NCBI GenBank assembly: GCA_965140555.1
Contig: OZ223259.1
Span: 3,348,001-3,412,000, forward strand
Direction of reading: 5' to 3'
DNA length: 64,000 bases
From: UBA1351 sp965140555
GTDB taxonomy: Bacteria > Bacillota > Clostridia > Lachnospirales > Vallitaleaceae
Below are positions 36,101 to 44,650 of this stretch, in pieces. The position numbers were made by a program, and so were the translations under genes. The notes under the pieces are model-generated. The model was not told the origin of the DNA, did no database searches, and worked only from the letters and a program-made list of their open reading frames with translations. How positions within the stretch are numbered: position 1 is the stretch's first letter; each line of letters opens with the position of its first letter.

Positions 36101-39100
36101 AGTGTAACTGGTACGGTGACATTAGTACCCACATCGCTTTCAGACAATTATACTTTAAGCGATGGTACTTTTTCATCAACAGCGAATATTATTCAAAAGG
36201 TTATATCTACAAACACTGTAACAGTAAATGATAAAGCTTATGATGGGACGACGACAGCTACCGCTAAGGGTGTTACGTTCACTGGGCTAGAGAATAGTGA
36301 GACACTAGTACTTGATACTGATTTTACAATAGATACATTAAACTTTGTTGATGCTAATGTAGAAAATAATAAGACCGTTACGGGTACTTTATCACTTAGT
36401 TCAACACCAAAAGCAGATAATTATGTCTTAAGTAGTGGTGATATATCGACAACAGGTAATATAGTAAAAGCAGGCACTCTGATAGCAACAGATCCAAGTA
36501 CACTTGAATTTGTTGAAGGTATAGGTGGTTCAGATACATTTGATTTGGACACTATAGGATTAAATAAAGCAGATGCAGGTACATTATCATATTCGCTTGG
36601 AACGTTGACAGATATAGATAGTATTTTTACAACAATTCCTTCTATAAATGGTAGTGAACTTTCATTTAATATAAAGTCGAGTGCTACGGAGGGACAAACG
36701 GCAACACAAGAAATAGTAATAAGTAGTGACAAATATGATGATATAACTGTTACTATTACATTTGACATCATTAATAAAACACCAGTGACTATTTCAGGGA
36801 TAACAGTATCGGATAAGGTCTACGATGGAAATGTACTTACATATTCAGGTGTACCTTCATATAGTCCGGTAGGTTATGATGGTACTGGATTAGAATATAA
36901 TTGGTCAGTGCAAGGTGGAAGCAGTTTAGGGAGTGCACCAACCGATGTCGGTGATTATACGCTTACAATAAAAATACCAGATAGTAATTCACTTTATTCT
37001 GGTGAAATTACACACAATGTTAGTATAATGAAAAAGGATATTTCTGTAGAAAGTGTATTAGTAGATAACAAAACTTACGATGCAGATACAGATGCCAATG
37101 TAACAAGTGTTACATTTACAGGATTAGCAAGTGGTGAAAGTCTTGTTCTTGATACTGACTATACAGTTAGTAGTGCAGATTTTACTAATAAGAATGCGGG
37201 AACTGCTAAGAGTGTAACTGGTACGGTGACATTAGTAGCCACGTCGCTTTCAGACAATTATACTTTAAGCGATGGTACTTTTTCATCAACAGCGAATATT
37301 ATTCAAAAGGTTATATCTACAAACACTGTAACAGTAAATGATAAAGCTTATGATGGGACGACGACAGCTACCGCTAAGGGTGTTACGTTCACTGGGCTAG
37401 AGAATAGTGAGACACTAGTACTTGATACTGATTTTACAATAGATACACTAAACTTTGTCGATGCTAATGTAGAAAATAATAAGGCCGTTACGGGTACTTT
37501 ATCACTTAGTTCAACACCAAAAGCAGATAATTATGTCTTAAGTAGTGGTGATATATCGACAACAGGTAATATAGTAAAAGCAGGCACTCTGATAGCAACA
37601 GATCCAAGTACACTTGAATTTGTTGAAGGTATAGGTGGTTCAGATACATTTGATTTGGACACTATAGGATTAAATAAAGCAGATGCAGGTACATTATCAT
37701 ATTCGCTTGGAGCGTTGACAGATGTAGATAGTATTTTTACAACAATTCCTTCTATAAATGGTAGTGAACTTTCATTTAATATAAAGTCGAGTACTACGGA
37801 GGGACAAACGGCAACACAAGAAATAGTAATAAGTAGTGACAAATATGATGATACAACTGTTACTATTACATTTGAGATAAAGCAACTTAAAACTAACACA
37901 ATAATGTTTGTTACAAATAGTGATAGTGAAATAGCTGAAATAACAGTGACTTCAGGAAGTGCAATTACTGCACCAACAAATCCAACAAAGAGTGGGTATA
38001 CTTTTAAAGGATGGTACAGAGATAGTGGCTTAACGAAGTTATGGGACTTTAATAGTGAAGTAACAGAAGATATGACACTTTACGCTAAATGGAATAAGCG
38101 TTCTAGTAGTAGTAGTAGTAGTAGTGATCAGCCTTCATCTCCTACAGAGATCATTATTGGTGATGTAGAAGGGGATAATGTTAAAGGTGATATAGAAAAA
38201 AAAGATGAGCGTTTGGATGTAATCGTTGATAAGGATTCTTTAGATGACGCTATTGATGAGTCTGATGAAGGTGCAGTGCTAAACATAGATACTATGAGTG
38301 ATACGGAAGAAACGAACGTAACCTTTACTGTAAATGATATAGAAAAAATGGCAGCTAAAGGCCTTGTGATTTCTGTCGAAACGGAAAAAGCTATCTATGC
38401 ACTACCAACAAATGATATAAATATTGACGTTGTTAAAGACGTTTTTGGAGAAGAGGTAGATACAACTGAAATAGCGTTCAAAGTAACACAAAAAGAAACT
38501 TCTTTATTAATGGAAAAAGTAATTAATGATATTGCAGAGGATAATGAAATAGAAATATTAATGCCTTCTATAGACTTTGAATTAATTGCAAGTTATGGTG
38601 GTAAATCCGTAGCTATCAAAAGTTTTAATAGCTATGTAACAAGAAAGATAGCACTACCAGAGGATATAAATTTATCTAAAGTAACAACTGCTACGATAAC
38701 AAAAGAAGATGGAACGATATATCATGTACCGACTTATATCGAGGAAATTGATGGAATATATTATGCAGTGGTGAATTCACTTACAAACTCAACATATACG
38801 CTGATTTATAACGAGAAAAATTTTGTGGATATAGATATGTGGGCAAAGTCATCGATAGAAAATATGGCCAATAGACTTGTTATGGATGGGGATACAGATA
38901 TTACATTCAATCCTTATAGAGATATAACAAGAGCAGAATTTACAGAAGCTGTTGTTAAGGCATTAGGCCTAGCACCTGTAGATTATGTAGAATACATAGA
39001 TGTGGATACTAATGAAGAATATGCAGGGTATATCCAAACAGCAAGCGAATATGGCATAATCAACGGTATTGGAGGTGAACGTTTTGCACCTGATGCTAGA

Positions 39101-39367
39101 ATCACAAGACAGGATGCAATGGTAATTTTATATAGAATATCAAGTATAATGGATTATGCTGGTAACGAGTATAATATTGATTTGAATAAATATGAGGATT
39201 ATGCCGATGTTTCAGATTATGCAAAACTTGCAGTAACATGGAATGTAAATTGTTCTATGGTAGTAGGTAAGTCAGAGACAATTCTTGATCCTAAAGCAAA
39301 TATAACAAAGGCAGAAGCAGCTATTGTTATAGAGAAAATACTTAAGAAATCAGGATTAATAGACTAA
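33164..39367 (+). CDS. Giant SLH-anchored surface protein with FG-GAP-like, Ig-like, YDG and InlB-type repeats
   Basis: 2067 aa. Signal peptide residues 1-22 (cut after AAYA). Residues about 28-350: three 113-aa FG-GAP/VCBS-like units rich in Ca-binding DxDxDGD loops (DFDNDGDEDIFAPGSYFKND). About 362-465: Big_5-type Ig domain (PANNATGISGDTNIVLNFDE). About 470-645: Ig and YDG domains. 646-1570: two and a half copies of a 370-aa unit of YDG-type domains (VNDKAYDGTTTATA). About 1580-1642: a Listeria-Bacteroides (InlB B) repeat, SGYTFKGWYRDSG...TLYAKW. A serine run at 1646-1655, a Glu/Asp-rich domain, then three SLH motifs (1885-2067; ITRAEFTEAVVKAL) that bind secondary cell-wall polymers. It probably acts in adhesion. 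GAAGGGAG precedes the start and a strong terminator follows the gene. Confidence 0.9.
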   Translation: MKKRIAIVLCITLIFTNIAAYAAETSKFVLIPNPLTNAGALTDDEDYRYIIDIDLEGDGDRDFIAYYDEDGYDDELASNKYDGEYEFFVNDGNGGFSRSVPNVSLPLINGSEYLCADFDNDGDEDIFAPGSYFKNDGDGNFTSATNPLISAGSLTDAVSHRYIIDIDLEGDGDRDFIAYYDADGYDDELATNTYGGNFIFFINDGNGGFSRSVPNVSLPLINGSEYLCADFDNDGDEDIFAPGSYFKNDGDGNFTSATNPLISAGATTDGSNKRFILDGDLDTDGDVDFLSYDGSAYCFFYNDGSGGFSKSVPSVSLPLKNGSEYLCTDFDNDGDDDVFAPTGYFTQGGSAAGTDNKPPKITTTTPANNATGISGDTNIVLNFDESVTTSGDGNIIIYKASDDSVVETIPGNSTKVTGSGSSSITIDPEITLADSTSFYILIEPKAVLDIDGMSMWIKDNTTLKFTTGTSADPLTGTAIIDNSSPTYGDILTGSIADGHNGTGAATYVWYRDNSVIDGATSATYNVKKDDVGKVLKFGVSYADQTGELTTSTSAVEKKSITIKDVTATNRQYDGTTEVALSNGALQDIGSDTVTFTLGTGTVSSASVGTDKAVTTNITLGGADAGAYTLIQPIDVTVSIGKKLLSINTVTVNDKAYDGTTTATANGVTFTGLENSEILVLDTDFTIDTLNFVDANVENNKTVTGTLSLSSTPKADNYVLSSGDILTTGNIVKADTLIATDPSTLEFVEGIGGSDTFDLDTIGLNKADAGTLSYSLGTLTDVDSIFTTIPSINGSELSFNIKSSATEGQTATQEIVISSDKYDDITVTITFDIINKTQVTISGITVSDKVYDGNVLTYSGVPSYSPAGYDGIGLEYNWSVQGGSSLGSAPTDVGDYTLTIKIPDSNSLYSGEITHNVSIMKKDISVESVLVDNKTYDADTDANVTSVTFTGLASGESLVLDTDYTVSSADFTNKNAGAAKSVTGTVTLVPTSLSDNYTLSDGTFSSTANIIQKVISTNTVTVNDKAYDGTTTATAKGVTFTGLENSETLVLDTDFTIDTLNFVDANVENNKTVTGTLSLSSTPKADNYVLSSGDISTTGNIVKAGTLIATDPSTLEFVEGIGGSDTFDLDTIGLNKADAGTLSYSLGTLTDIDSIFTTIPSINGSELSFNIKSSATEGQTATQEIVISSDKYDDITVTITFDIINKTPVTISGITVSDKVYDGNVLTYSGVPSYSPVGYDGTGLEYNWSVQGGSSLGSAPTDVGDYTLTIKIPDSNSLYSGEITHNVSIMKKDISVESVLVDNKTYDADTDANVTSVTFTGLASGESLVLDTDYTVSSADFTNKNAGTAKSVTGTVTLVATSLSDNYTLSDGTFSSTANIIQKVISTNTVTVNDKAYDGTTTATAKGVTFTGLENSETLVLDTDFTIDTLNFVDANVENNKAVTGTLSLSSTPKADNYVLSSGDISTTGNIVKAGTLIATDPSTLEFVEGIGGSDTFDLDTIGLNKADAGTLSYSLGALTDVDSIFTTIPSINGSELSFNIKSSTTEGQTATQEIVISSDKYDDTTVTITFEIKQLKTNTIMFVTNSDSEIAEITVTSGSAITAPTNPTKSGYTFKGWYRDSGLTKLWDFNSEVTEDMTLYAKWNKRSSSSSSSSDQPSSPTEIIIGDVEGDNVKGDIEKKDERLDVIVDKDSLDDAIDESDEGAVLNIDTMSDTEETNVTFTVNDIEKMAAKGLVISVETEKAIYALPTNDINIDVVKDVFGEEVDTTEIAFKVTQKETSLLMEKVINDIAEDNEIEILMPSIDFELIASYGGKSVAIKSFNSYVTRKIALPEDINLSKVTTATITKEDGTIYHVPTYIEEIDGIYYAVVNSLTNSTYTLIYNEKNFVDIDMWAKSSIENMANRLVMDGDTDITFNPYRDITRAEFTEAVVKALGLAPVDYVEYIDVDTNEEYAGYIQTASEYGIINGIGGERFAPDARITRQDAMVILYRISSIMDYAGNEYNIDLNKYEDYADVSDYAKLAVTWNVNCSMVVGKSETILDPKANITKAEAAIVIEKILKKSGLID
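35101..37875 (+). repeat. Near-identical 1110-bp tandem repeats inside the surface-protein gene
   Basis: Unit 1 is 35101-36210, unit 2 is 36211-37320 and a half unit is 37321-37875 (555 bp). Corresponding lines differ by only a handful of bases per kilobase, including silent ones, so duplication was recent or is kept uniform by gene conversion. The period is a multiple of three, so copy-number change keeps the frame. Confidence 0.95.
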
Positions 39368-39433
39368 AAAAGATTTTTTACAAAATAAAAATGAATGAGT
39401 GAACATAATACAAAGTTTCGAAGATTAGATTTT

Positions 39434-39466
39434 ATAGCGTAGTAGCATATCTACTACGCTATTTTT
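39434..39466. terminator. Terminator after the surface-protein gene
   Basis: ATAGCGTAGTAG and CTACTACGCTAT form a perfect 12-bp stem with a CATAT loop, followed by T-run. Confidence 0.9.
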
Positions 39467-39598
39467 CTGTATAGTATACGGTAAATACCTGACTGAGTCT
39501 ACGTAAGCGCTCAATAAAAACCCGTATATAGAAATAGAGAGTATTTTGCTACAATTAATTGATAGCGAAATACTCCAACTCTAAAATAAACCAACGAC

Positions 39599-40941
39599 TT
39601 ATATTTTACATCTTGACTTCATATGATCTGACCATGGCATTAACATATCCAATACTTCGGATTGACCTTTGAAATTCGTCATAAATGTTAATACAGTTTC
39701 CAGATACTTTAAGATATTTAAGTCGTTTGCTTTTGCCGTCTCAACGAGACTATATATAATAGAGCTGGCTTTTGCGCCTTTTACCGTATCATGAAATAAG
39801 AAGTTCTTTCGTCCAACTGCATAAGGGCGTGCTATATTTTCGGCCAAGTTGTTTGAGATTGAACATCTTCCATCTAATAAATAGTTTTCCATATATGGTT
39901 TTTGATTTCTTGCATAGGTGACTGCTTTGGCTAATCGGCTACCACTTGTTGGGTTCACTGTTTGTAGCCAAGTCCAATAAGCCTTCCAGACAGGCACTTC
40001 TGTCTTAAGGCGTAATTGTTTTCGTTTGTTCGGTTCTAAGTCCACGTATTGCTTTTCAAGCTCAAAGAGCTGATTACAATACGCCTGACCAATCTCTGCT
40101 GGTATAGCAGGTTGGTTTTTAGGTTGTTTCTTCCGCCGTGCTGCCGGAATCGCTTCATGCCAGTAGCGTCGCATATGGGCTAGGCATCCACACCGTATGA
40201 CATTTTCTAGCTTATTATAACCCGAGTACCCATCACAGGTTAAATATCCTGAAAAGTTATTTAGGAATGCCACGGCATATTCGCCTTTGCGACCTGGTTG
40301 ATAATCGTACAACCGAATCGGTGGTAATCCATCATTACCGGATACGTATAGCCACATATAGGACTTACTCGTTGCAGTTCGACCATCTTCTTTTAAGACT
40401 TGACAGGTCGTCTCGTCAGCATTAATAAATGTTCTTTCAAGCAATAGCTTATGAAGATGATCATAAACCGGGCTCAGGTAGTCCATGCCACATGTATTCA
40501 CCCAGTTTCCAAGTGTCGCTCTTGAAAGTTTTACTCCCATTTGTTCCAAGTCTTTTGACTGACGGTATAATGGCATGCTATTGACATATTTTTGATACAT
40601 CACATAAGCAACTGTTGATGGCGATGCAAGATTTAGAAGGTCCACCAAGAACAGTTTCCACGGTTGGCTCAGGGAGGGAAGAATCCGCGACAGCTTCGAC
40701 CTCATTAAAAAGACTTTGCTGATTGGGTGATACGTCATCGACAACCTTACTCTTTTCACTGGATGCGCCGAAGATTTTATTCTTAAGGTATTCCACTGTT
40801 TCGTTAAGATTAGCGATGGTTCTGAGTCAACTCTTGTATTTGTTTGTCATCATTCTGCTGCTCAAGATACGCATTCATCTCTTTAGATTGTTCTAAAGAC
40901 TCTTTGAGAAGCTGAATGAGTTCCTTTTGTTCTTTGTCCAT
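39599..40941 (-). pseudogene. tnpC: IS66 transposase TnpC, broken
   Basis: The DDE transposase of the IS66 element. The N-terminus (MDKEQKELIQLLKESLEQ, coiled coil) hits a frameshift near 40815, continues as VEYLKNKIFGASSEKSK, and joins the C-terminal catalytic part (LASPSTVAYVMYQKYVNSM, INADETTCQVLKEDG, YLTCDGYSGYNKL, ISNNLAENIARPYAVGRKN) after a further frame change and an internal deletion near 40650-40680 that removes the zinc-binding region normally present. Only 386 aa of the usual ~520 are in one frame. Confidence 0.85.
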
Positions 40942-41231
40942 GATGGATTCCGCCTTTTCTTTCATTGCTACTATTATAGCGAAAAACAAAGAAAAAAGCG
41001 AACATCAAGCCATGACGATACTGGCATTTTTACTAAGGTGAAACCGTGGATAACTCCAGTGAAAATCTTATATAACTAAGGTTTTTAGCGTAGTTGTTCA
41101 CAGTTAAAACTTCATCCTATGATGATTAGGTGTCGATAGGATGACAACTGTGGATAAAGAACTTTCTCTAATGAAATCTCTGTAAAACAGAAAAATATTT
41201 TCAAATATTTTCTCTATTTTGCACAAAAACA

Positions 41232-41591
41232 TTAGAAGTCACGTTTCTGTGTGTTCGCTTTAATCGCTTTAGGTTGATCGATGGATAACCCCTCCATAAG
41301 CCAACGAAACTCTTGTCGTGATAAAGTTCTAACTTCAGCTTCGTTACGAGGCCATTGAAACTTACCACTATTATCAAGTCTTTTATAAAGCAAAACGAAG
41401 CCTGTTTTTTCGAAATGAAGAGCTTTGATACGGTCACGGCTTCGACCACAAAATAAGAACACGGCATTGGCAAAAGGGTCCATTTCAAAAGTGTCACGAA
41501 TGATAGCCATTAGGCCATCAATACTTTTTCTCATGTCTGTTCTTCCTGTGACAATGTAGATTTTCTGGACACGAGAAAGATCGCCTAACAA
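41232..41591 (-). CDS. tnpB: IS66 accessory protein TnpB
   Basis: 119 aa, intact: VQKIYIVTGRTDMRKSIDGL, FANAVFLFCGRSRDRIKAL and the Trp-Pro/GLSIDQPKAIK tail are those of the IS66 Orf2 (TnpB) family. It is required for IS66 transposition in known elements but its biochemical role is unclear. It overlaps the end of tnpA by 7 bases. Without working TnpA and TnpC it is probably idle unless a complete relative exists elsewhere. Confidence 0.9.
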   Translation of the reverse strand: MLGDLSRVQKIYIVTGRTDMRKSIDGLMAIIRDTFEMDPFANAVFLFCGRSRDRIKALHFEKTGFVLLYKRLDNSGKFQWPRNEAEVRTLSRQEFRWLMEGLSIDQPKAIKANTQKRDF

Positions 41592-41950
41592 AGGAAGCTC
41601 AAGGACTGCAGGGTACTTTCAATCGTCGTTTTTGTTGCCGTATTAAGAATGTCAATAGTAACACCGTTAATAGTCAAACGAAGAGCAACGTCATTGTTGA
41701 CCTGAGGTGTAACTTCAGGTAGTGGTTGTTCCTGATGTAGATTAACTTCAACAACTTCTTGTTCATCTCGAACAACAGGTTTAGTCCTATCATCAGCGCA
41801 GGCTTTGCCGCGAAGAATACTTAACTTTCTATAAAAAGTGCTTATAGGGATGTTGTTCAAGTGACACCATTCACTATCTGAGAAGCCACTGGACTTACAG
41901 GATTGAATGATGTTAATTCATTCTGTTTCACTACGTCTTATTTGAGCCAT
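41585..41950 (-). pseudogene. tnpA: IS66 TnpA with a premature TGA
   Basis: From ATG 41950 the frame reads MAQIRRSETE, then TGA, then continues INIIQSCKSSGFSDSEWCHL and through to 41585 without another lesion. The stop stands where Trp is expected in relatives (TEEEW). TnpA is a helix-turn-helix DNA-binding protein of the element. Confidence 0.85.
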
Positions 41951-42207
41951 ATTTCTACTCCTTCAAATGAGATTTAGAGTAAAAAGCTACCAGTTGCAAT
42001 GAGAAACAATGAAACTTGGAGTTATTCACTCTATCTTTTAAGTGAATTATCTCATAAATGTGAAGTGTATTGTAGCCGTCCGGTTATTGAGCGCTTACGA
42101 GTCTACCTTGCAATACTGCTAATAGGATTGATTAATCGTAAACGCATAAATGCTGGTACCTATTAATGCTTAACCATATTTGAGATAATACTCCTATAAA
42201 CTATCTG

Positions 42208-42239
42208 GTCAAAAAAGTTTAGTACTAAACTTTTTTGAC
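42208..42239. other. Perfect 32-bp palindrome
   Basis: GTCAAAAAAGTTTAG and CTAAACTTTTTTGAC arms around TA. With A- and T-runs within the arms it could act as a bidirectional terminator or as an operator; it stands just before the second IS66 remnant. Confidence 0.6.
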
Positions 42240-42258
42240 TAAAGTAAAGGAGATAAGC

Positions 42259-42640
42259 ATGAAAACTCAAACAAGTATAGTAGCAAAGCAAGTTCGTCTG
42301 CAAAGATGGTCAATGATGATTAACGATTGTCAAGTCACGCCCAAGTGATATGAGCGTCAAAGATTGGTGCAGACAAAATAACATTACGAAGGCAAATTAC
42401 TATTATCGATTGCGTAAAGTTCGCGAGACTTTATTGGAACAAGTCGATAATAGCCAGTTTATTGAATTACCCGTTCCTGAAAACGTCGGCTCACCATCGG
42501 TAACATCCGATTTGCAAAAATCATTGCCAAATCCTGTGGCTATATTGCGCGGACCTCATGATATTTCAGTAGAAATATTTTCCGGTGCAACCCCTGAACT
42601 TATTGGTACTATCCTCAAAGGTTTTTCTTATGCTCAATGA
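42259..42640 (+). pseudogene. Second IS66 element: TnpA remnant
   Basis: MKTQTSIVAKQVRLQRWSMM ... then a frameshift near 42335, then DMSVKDWCRQNNITKANYYY through to SGATPELIGTILKGFSYAQ. Typical IS66 TnpA with one frameshift. Its sequence differs from the 41585-41950 copy, so it is a separate element. Confidence 0.8.
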
Positions 42641-42844
42641 TGCTTATGGTTTCAAAAAGATCTATATTGCAACAGGCTATACCGATCTCCGTCGAGGTAT
42701 TGACGGATTGGCAGCTATCGTTCGGTTCCAGTTTCAGCAGATGAAGCTGTTGAAATTTCAATGGACCAGTATCGTATGTTGATGCAAGGACTGGAAGTCA
42801 TTGCAAAGCAGCCGATTAGCGTAAATACGCTGTATCTGCTATAA
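42630..42844 (+). pseudogene. Second IS66 element: TnpB remnant with internal deletion
   Basis: Begins KKIYIATGYTDLRRGIDGLAAIV, then the central FLFCGR region is missing and the frame changes near 42735; the tail RMLMQGLEVIAKQPISVNTL is recognisable in another frame, ending TAA at 42844. Overlaps the tnpA end as usual. Confidence 0.75.
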
Positions 42845-42872
42845 TCAAGACAAATAGAAGGAGTGTTTGATT

Positions 42873-43918
42873 ATGGCATTTAAATATACAGAAGAACAAC
42901 TGAATAAAATGGATAAGTCGCTCCTTATCTCCATATTTCTTGGGCTTCAGGATCAACTGGATTCTCTTACTGGGGAAACCCGCGCCCTCAATGAAAAGAT
43001 GGAGCTTATGATGGAACAAATCATTCTTGGTAATAATAAACGTTTTGGACGTTCATCAGAGAAAATGAATGATGTGACGCAAATCAGGTTTCTAGAGGTC
43101 GATGGCACCATCGTCTTCTTTAATGAAGCAGAAGCTGTCTGTAATCTTGAACTGGCTGAACCGGAAGATTTGGAACCAAAACCGGAAAAGGGAAAAAAGA
43201 AATCCGGCAAGAAAGAAAAAGATCTTTCAGGGCTTCCAACAAACCGCATTGACCATTATATGAGTAATGAAGAACTCGTTGTTGAATTCGGCGAAAAAAA
43301 CTGGAAACAACTTCCGGATGTCATTGCCAAATGGTTAAGGCTGACTATCCTAAAGGATTGCTTCACGGAAGTCCGGTGTCACCGTCGCTAACGGCTGCTA
43401 TCATGAACGGAAAATATGTCAATGCCGTGCCACTCTATCGTCTGGAAAAAGAGTTTGAACGTTATGGTCTTGCCATTTAACCGTACGAATATGGCAAACT
43501 GGATGATTCGTCTAGGTGAAAGCTATCTTGGTGTCATGTACGATCATCTACATAAGTTGCTCTATGATTATCATGTCATCCAGGCTGATGAAACACCGGT
43601 TCTGGTGAATCGGGATGGCCGTCCGGCAGGAAGCAAAAGCTACATGTGGGTCTATCGTTCAGGATTTATGTATAAGGATAAAGAAATTGTCCTGTATGAA
43701 TACCAGAAAACGAGAAAGGCTTCCCATCCAAGAATCTTCCTTAAGGATTATTCCGGCATCTGTGTAACGGATGGCTACCAAGTCTATCACACCGTTGAAA
43801 AGGAACTGGAAGATTTGACCATAGCCGGTTGCTGGGTACACGCGAGACGGCGTTTTGATGAAGCTGAAAAGGTGAACCCGGAAAAAGGAAGGAAACAATC
43901 TATGGCCCATTATTTGTA
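42873..43918 (+). pseudogene. Second IS66 element: TnpC remnant
   Basis: N-terminal coiled coil and NNKRFGRSSEKM motif intact up to about 43330, then frame changes around 43380 and 43470. Catalytic pieces HVIQADETPVLVNRDG, GICVTDGYQVYHTV and GCWVHARRRFDEAEK are visible; the C-terminal third is absent, cut at about 43918 where an IS3 remnant begins. Confidence 0.82.
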
Positions 43919-43925
43919 AAGGTAT

Positions 43926-44521
43926 TCGCAATTATGCGTTTACCTTAAACTTGAAGTTCTACACCATTGCTTTGAACTCGGAGAGAGTGTAGAATTGGTA
44001 TCAGAAGAAATTGGATATAGCCGAACGTCCATTTACATGTGGCGAAAAAAGTACATTCATAAAGGAGCTATAGCGCTTATGAATACAAAGATGTTCCTCG
44101 TCGTAAACTCCCTCAAGGAGAGCCTGTTTCCTCTGAGGCTGTCGAACAACTGAAAGCTCAGATGAAAGATATGCAACTGGAACTAGATATTCTTAAGGAA
44201 ACACTAAACGTCTTAAAAAAAGACCCCGGCGCCGACATGACGGTTCTTACAAACCGTGAAAAAGCAGTGATTGTCGACGCCATGAAGGCCAAATATTCAC
44301 TGTCATTATTATTAAATAAACTCCGCATTTCCAGAATTAGCTACTATTATCAACAACACCGATTGAGCTTTTCGGATAAATATGTTGAACTAAGCAATAA
44401 AATTGTTATCACGAAAACCCTTAATGAATATCTTGTGTGGTACAATGAAACACGAATTAAAACATCACTAGGAAATAAGAGCCCATTAGAGTATCGACGA
44501 AGTCTTGGATTGGCAGCATAA
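43926..44521 (+). pseudogene. IS3-family (IS150-like) element remnant
   Basis: A helix-turn-helix OrfA-like part (ELGESVELVSEEIGYSRTSI) is followed by a frameshift near 44080, a coiled coil (LELDILKETLNVLKKDPGAD) and a shortened OrfB (LLNKLRISRISYYYQQHR) that jumps to the C-terminal end YLVWYNETRIKTSLGNKSPL. The DDE core, about 150 aa, is deleted. Inactive. Confidence 0.82.
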
Positions 44522-44621
44522 TTGTCCAAGAAAACGTCCGCATCCCCTTTCAATATTTCGATTTTTTTCGCAAATATAAAATGTATAATTAAACGATTTA
44601 TGTTACAATTGTATAAAGTTA

Positions 44622-44646
44622 AAATAATTGCAGATTATTTGGAGGT
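44622..44646. repeat. Left 25-bp inverted repeat of the two-gene module
   Basis: Identical in inverted orientation to 46363-46387. It contains its own dyad AAATAATTGCAGATTATTT and ends in the GGAGGT ribosome binding site of the gene at 44651. Confidence 0.85.
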
Positions 44647-44650
44647 CGAT

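Larger units (their letters stand above)
39503..42099 (-). mobile_element. IS66-family element, complete ends, dead genes
   Basis: 2597 bp. Both ends start GTAAGCGCTCAATAA (inverted), the typical IS66 terminus. The 8-bp sequence GAGTCTAC lies directly outside both ends (39495-39502 and 42100-42107), the target duplication size of IS66. It carries tnpA, tnpB and tnpC on the minus strand; tnpA and tnpC are broken. Confidence 0.92.

Noticed and set aside
35101..37875. CRISPR-like or satellite array
   Set aside because: The period is 1110 bp, coding and in frame; no short direct repeats with spacers are present.
35311..37899. Three minus-strand open frames of 116-122 codons spaced 1110 bases apart
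   Set aside because: They are reverse-strand shadows of the tandem repeat units of the surface protein; the spacing simply reflects the repeat.
41100..41145. ATGATTAGGTGTCG segment as another copy of the intergenic repeat
   Set aside because: Only 9-10 end bases match; the rest is an unrelated TCATCCTAT/ATAGGATGA hairpin inside the IS66 element.
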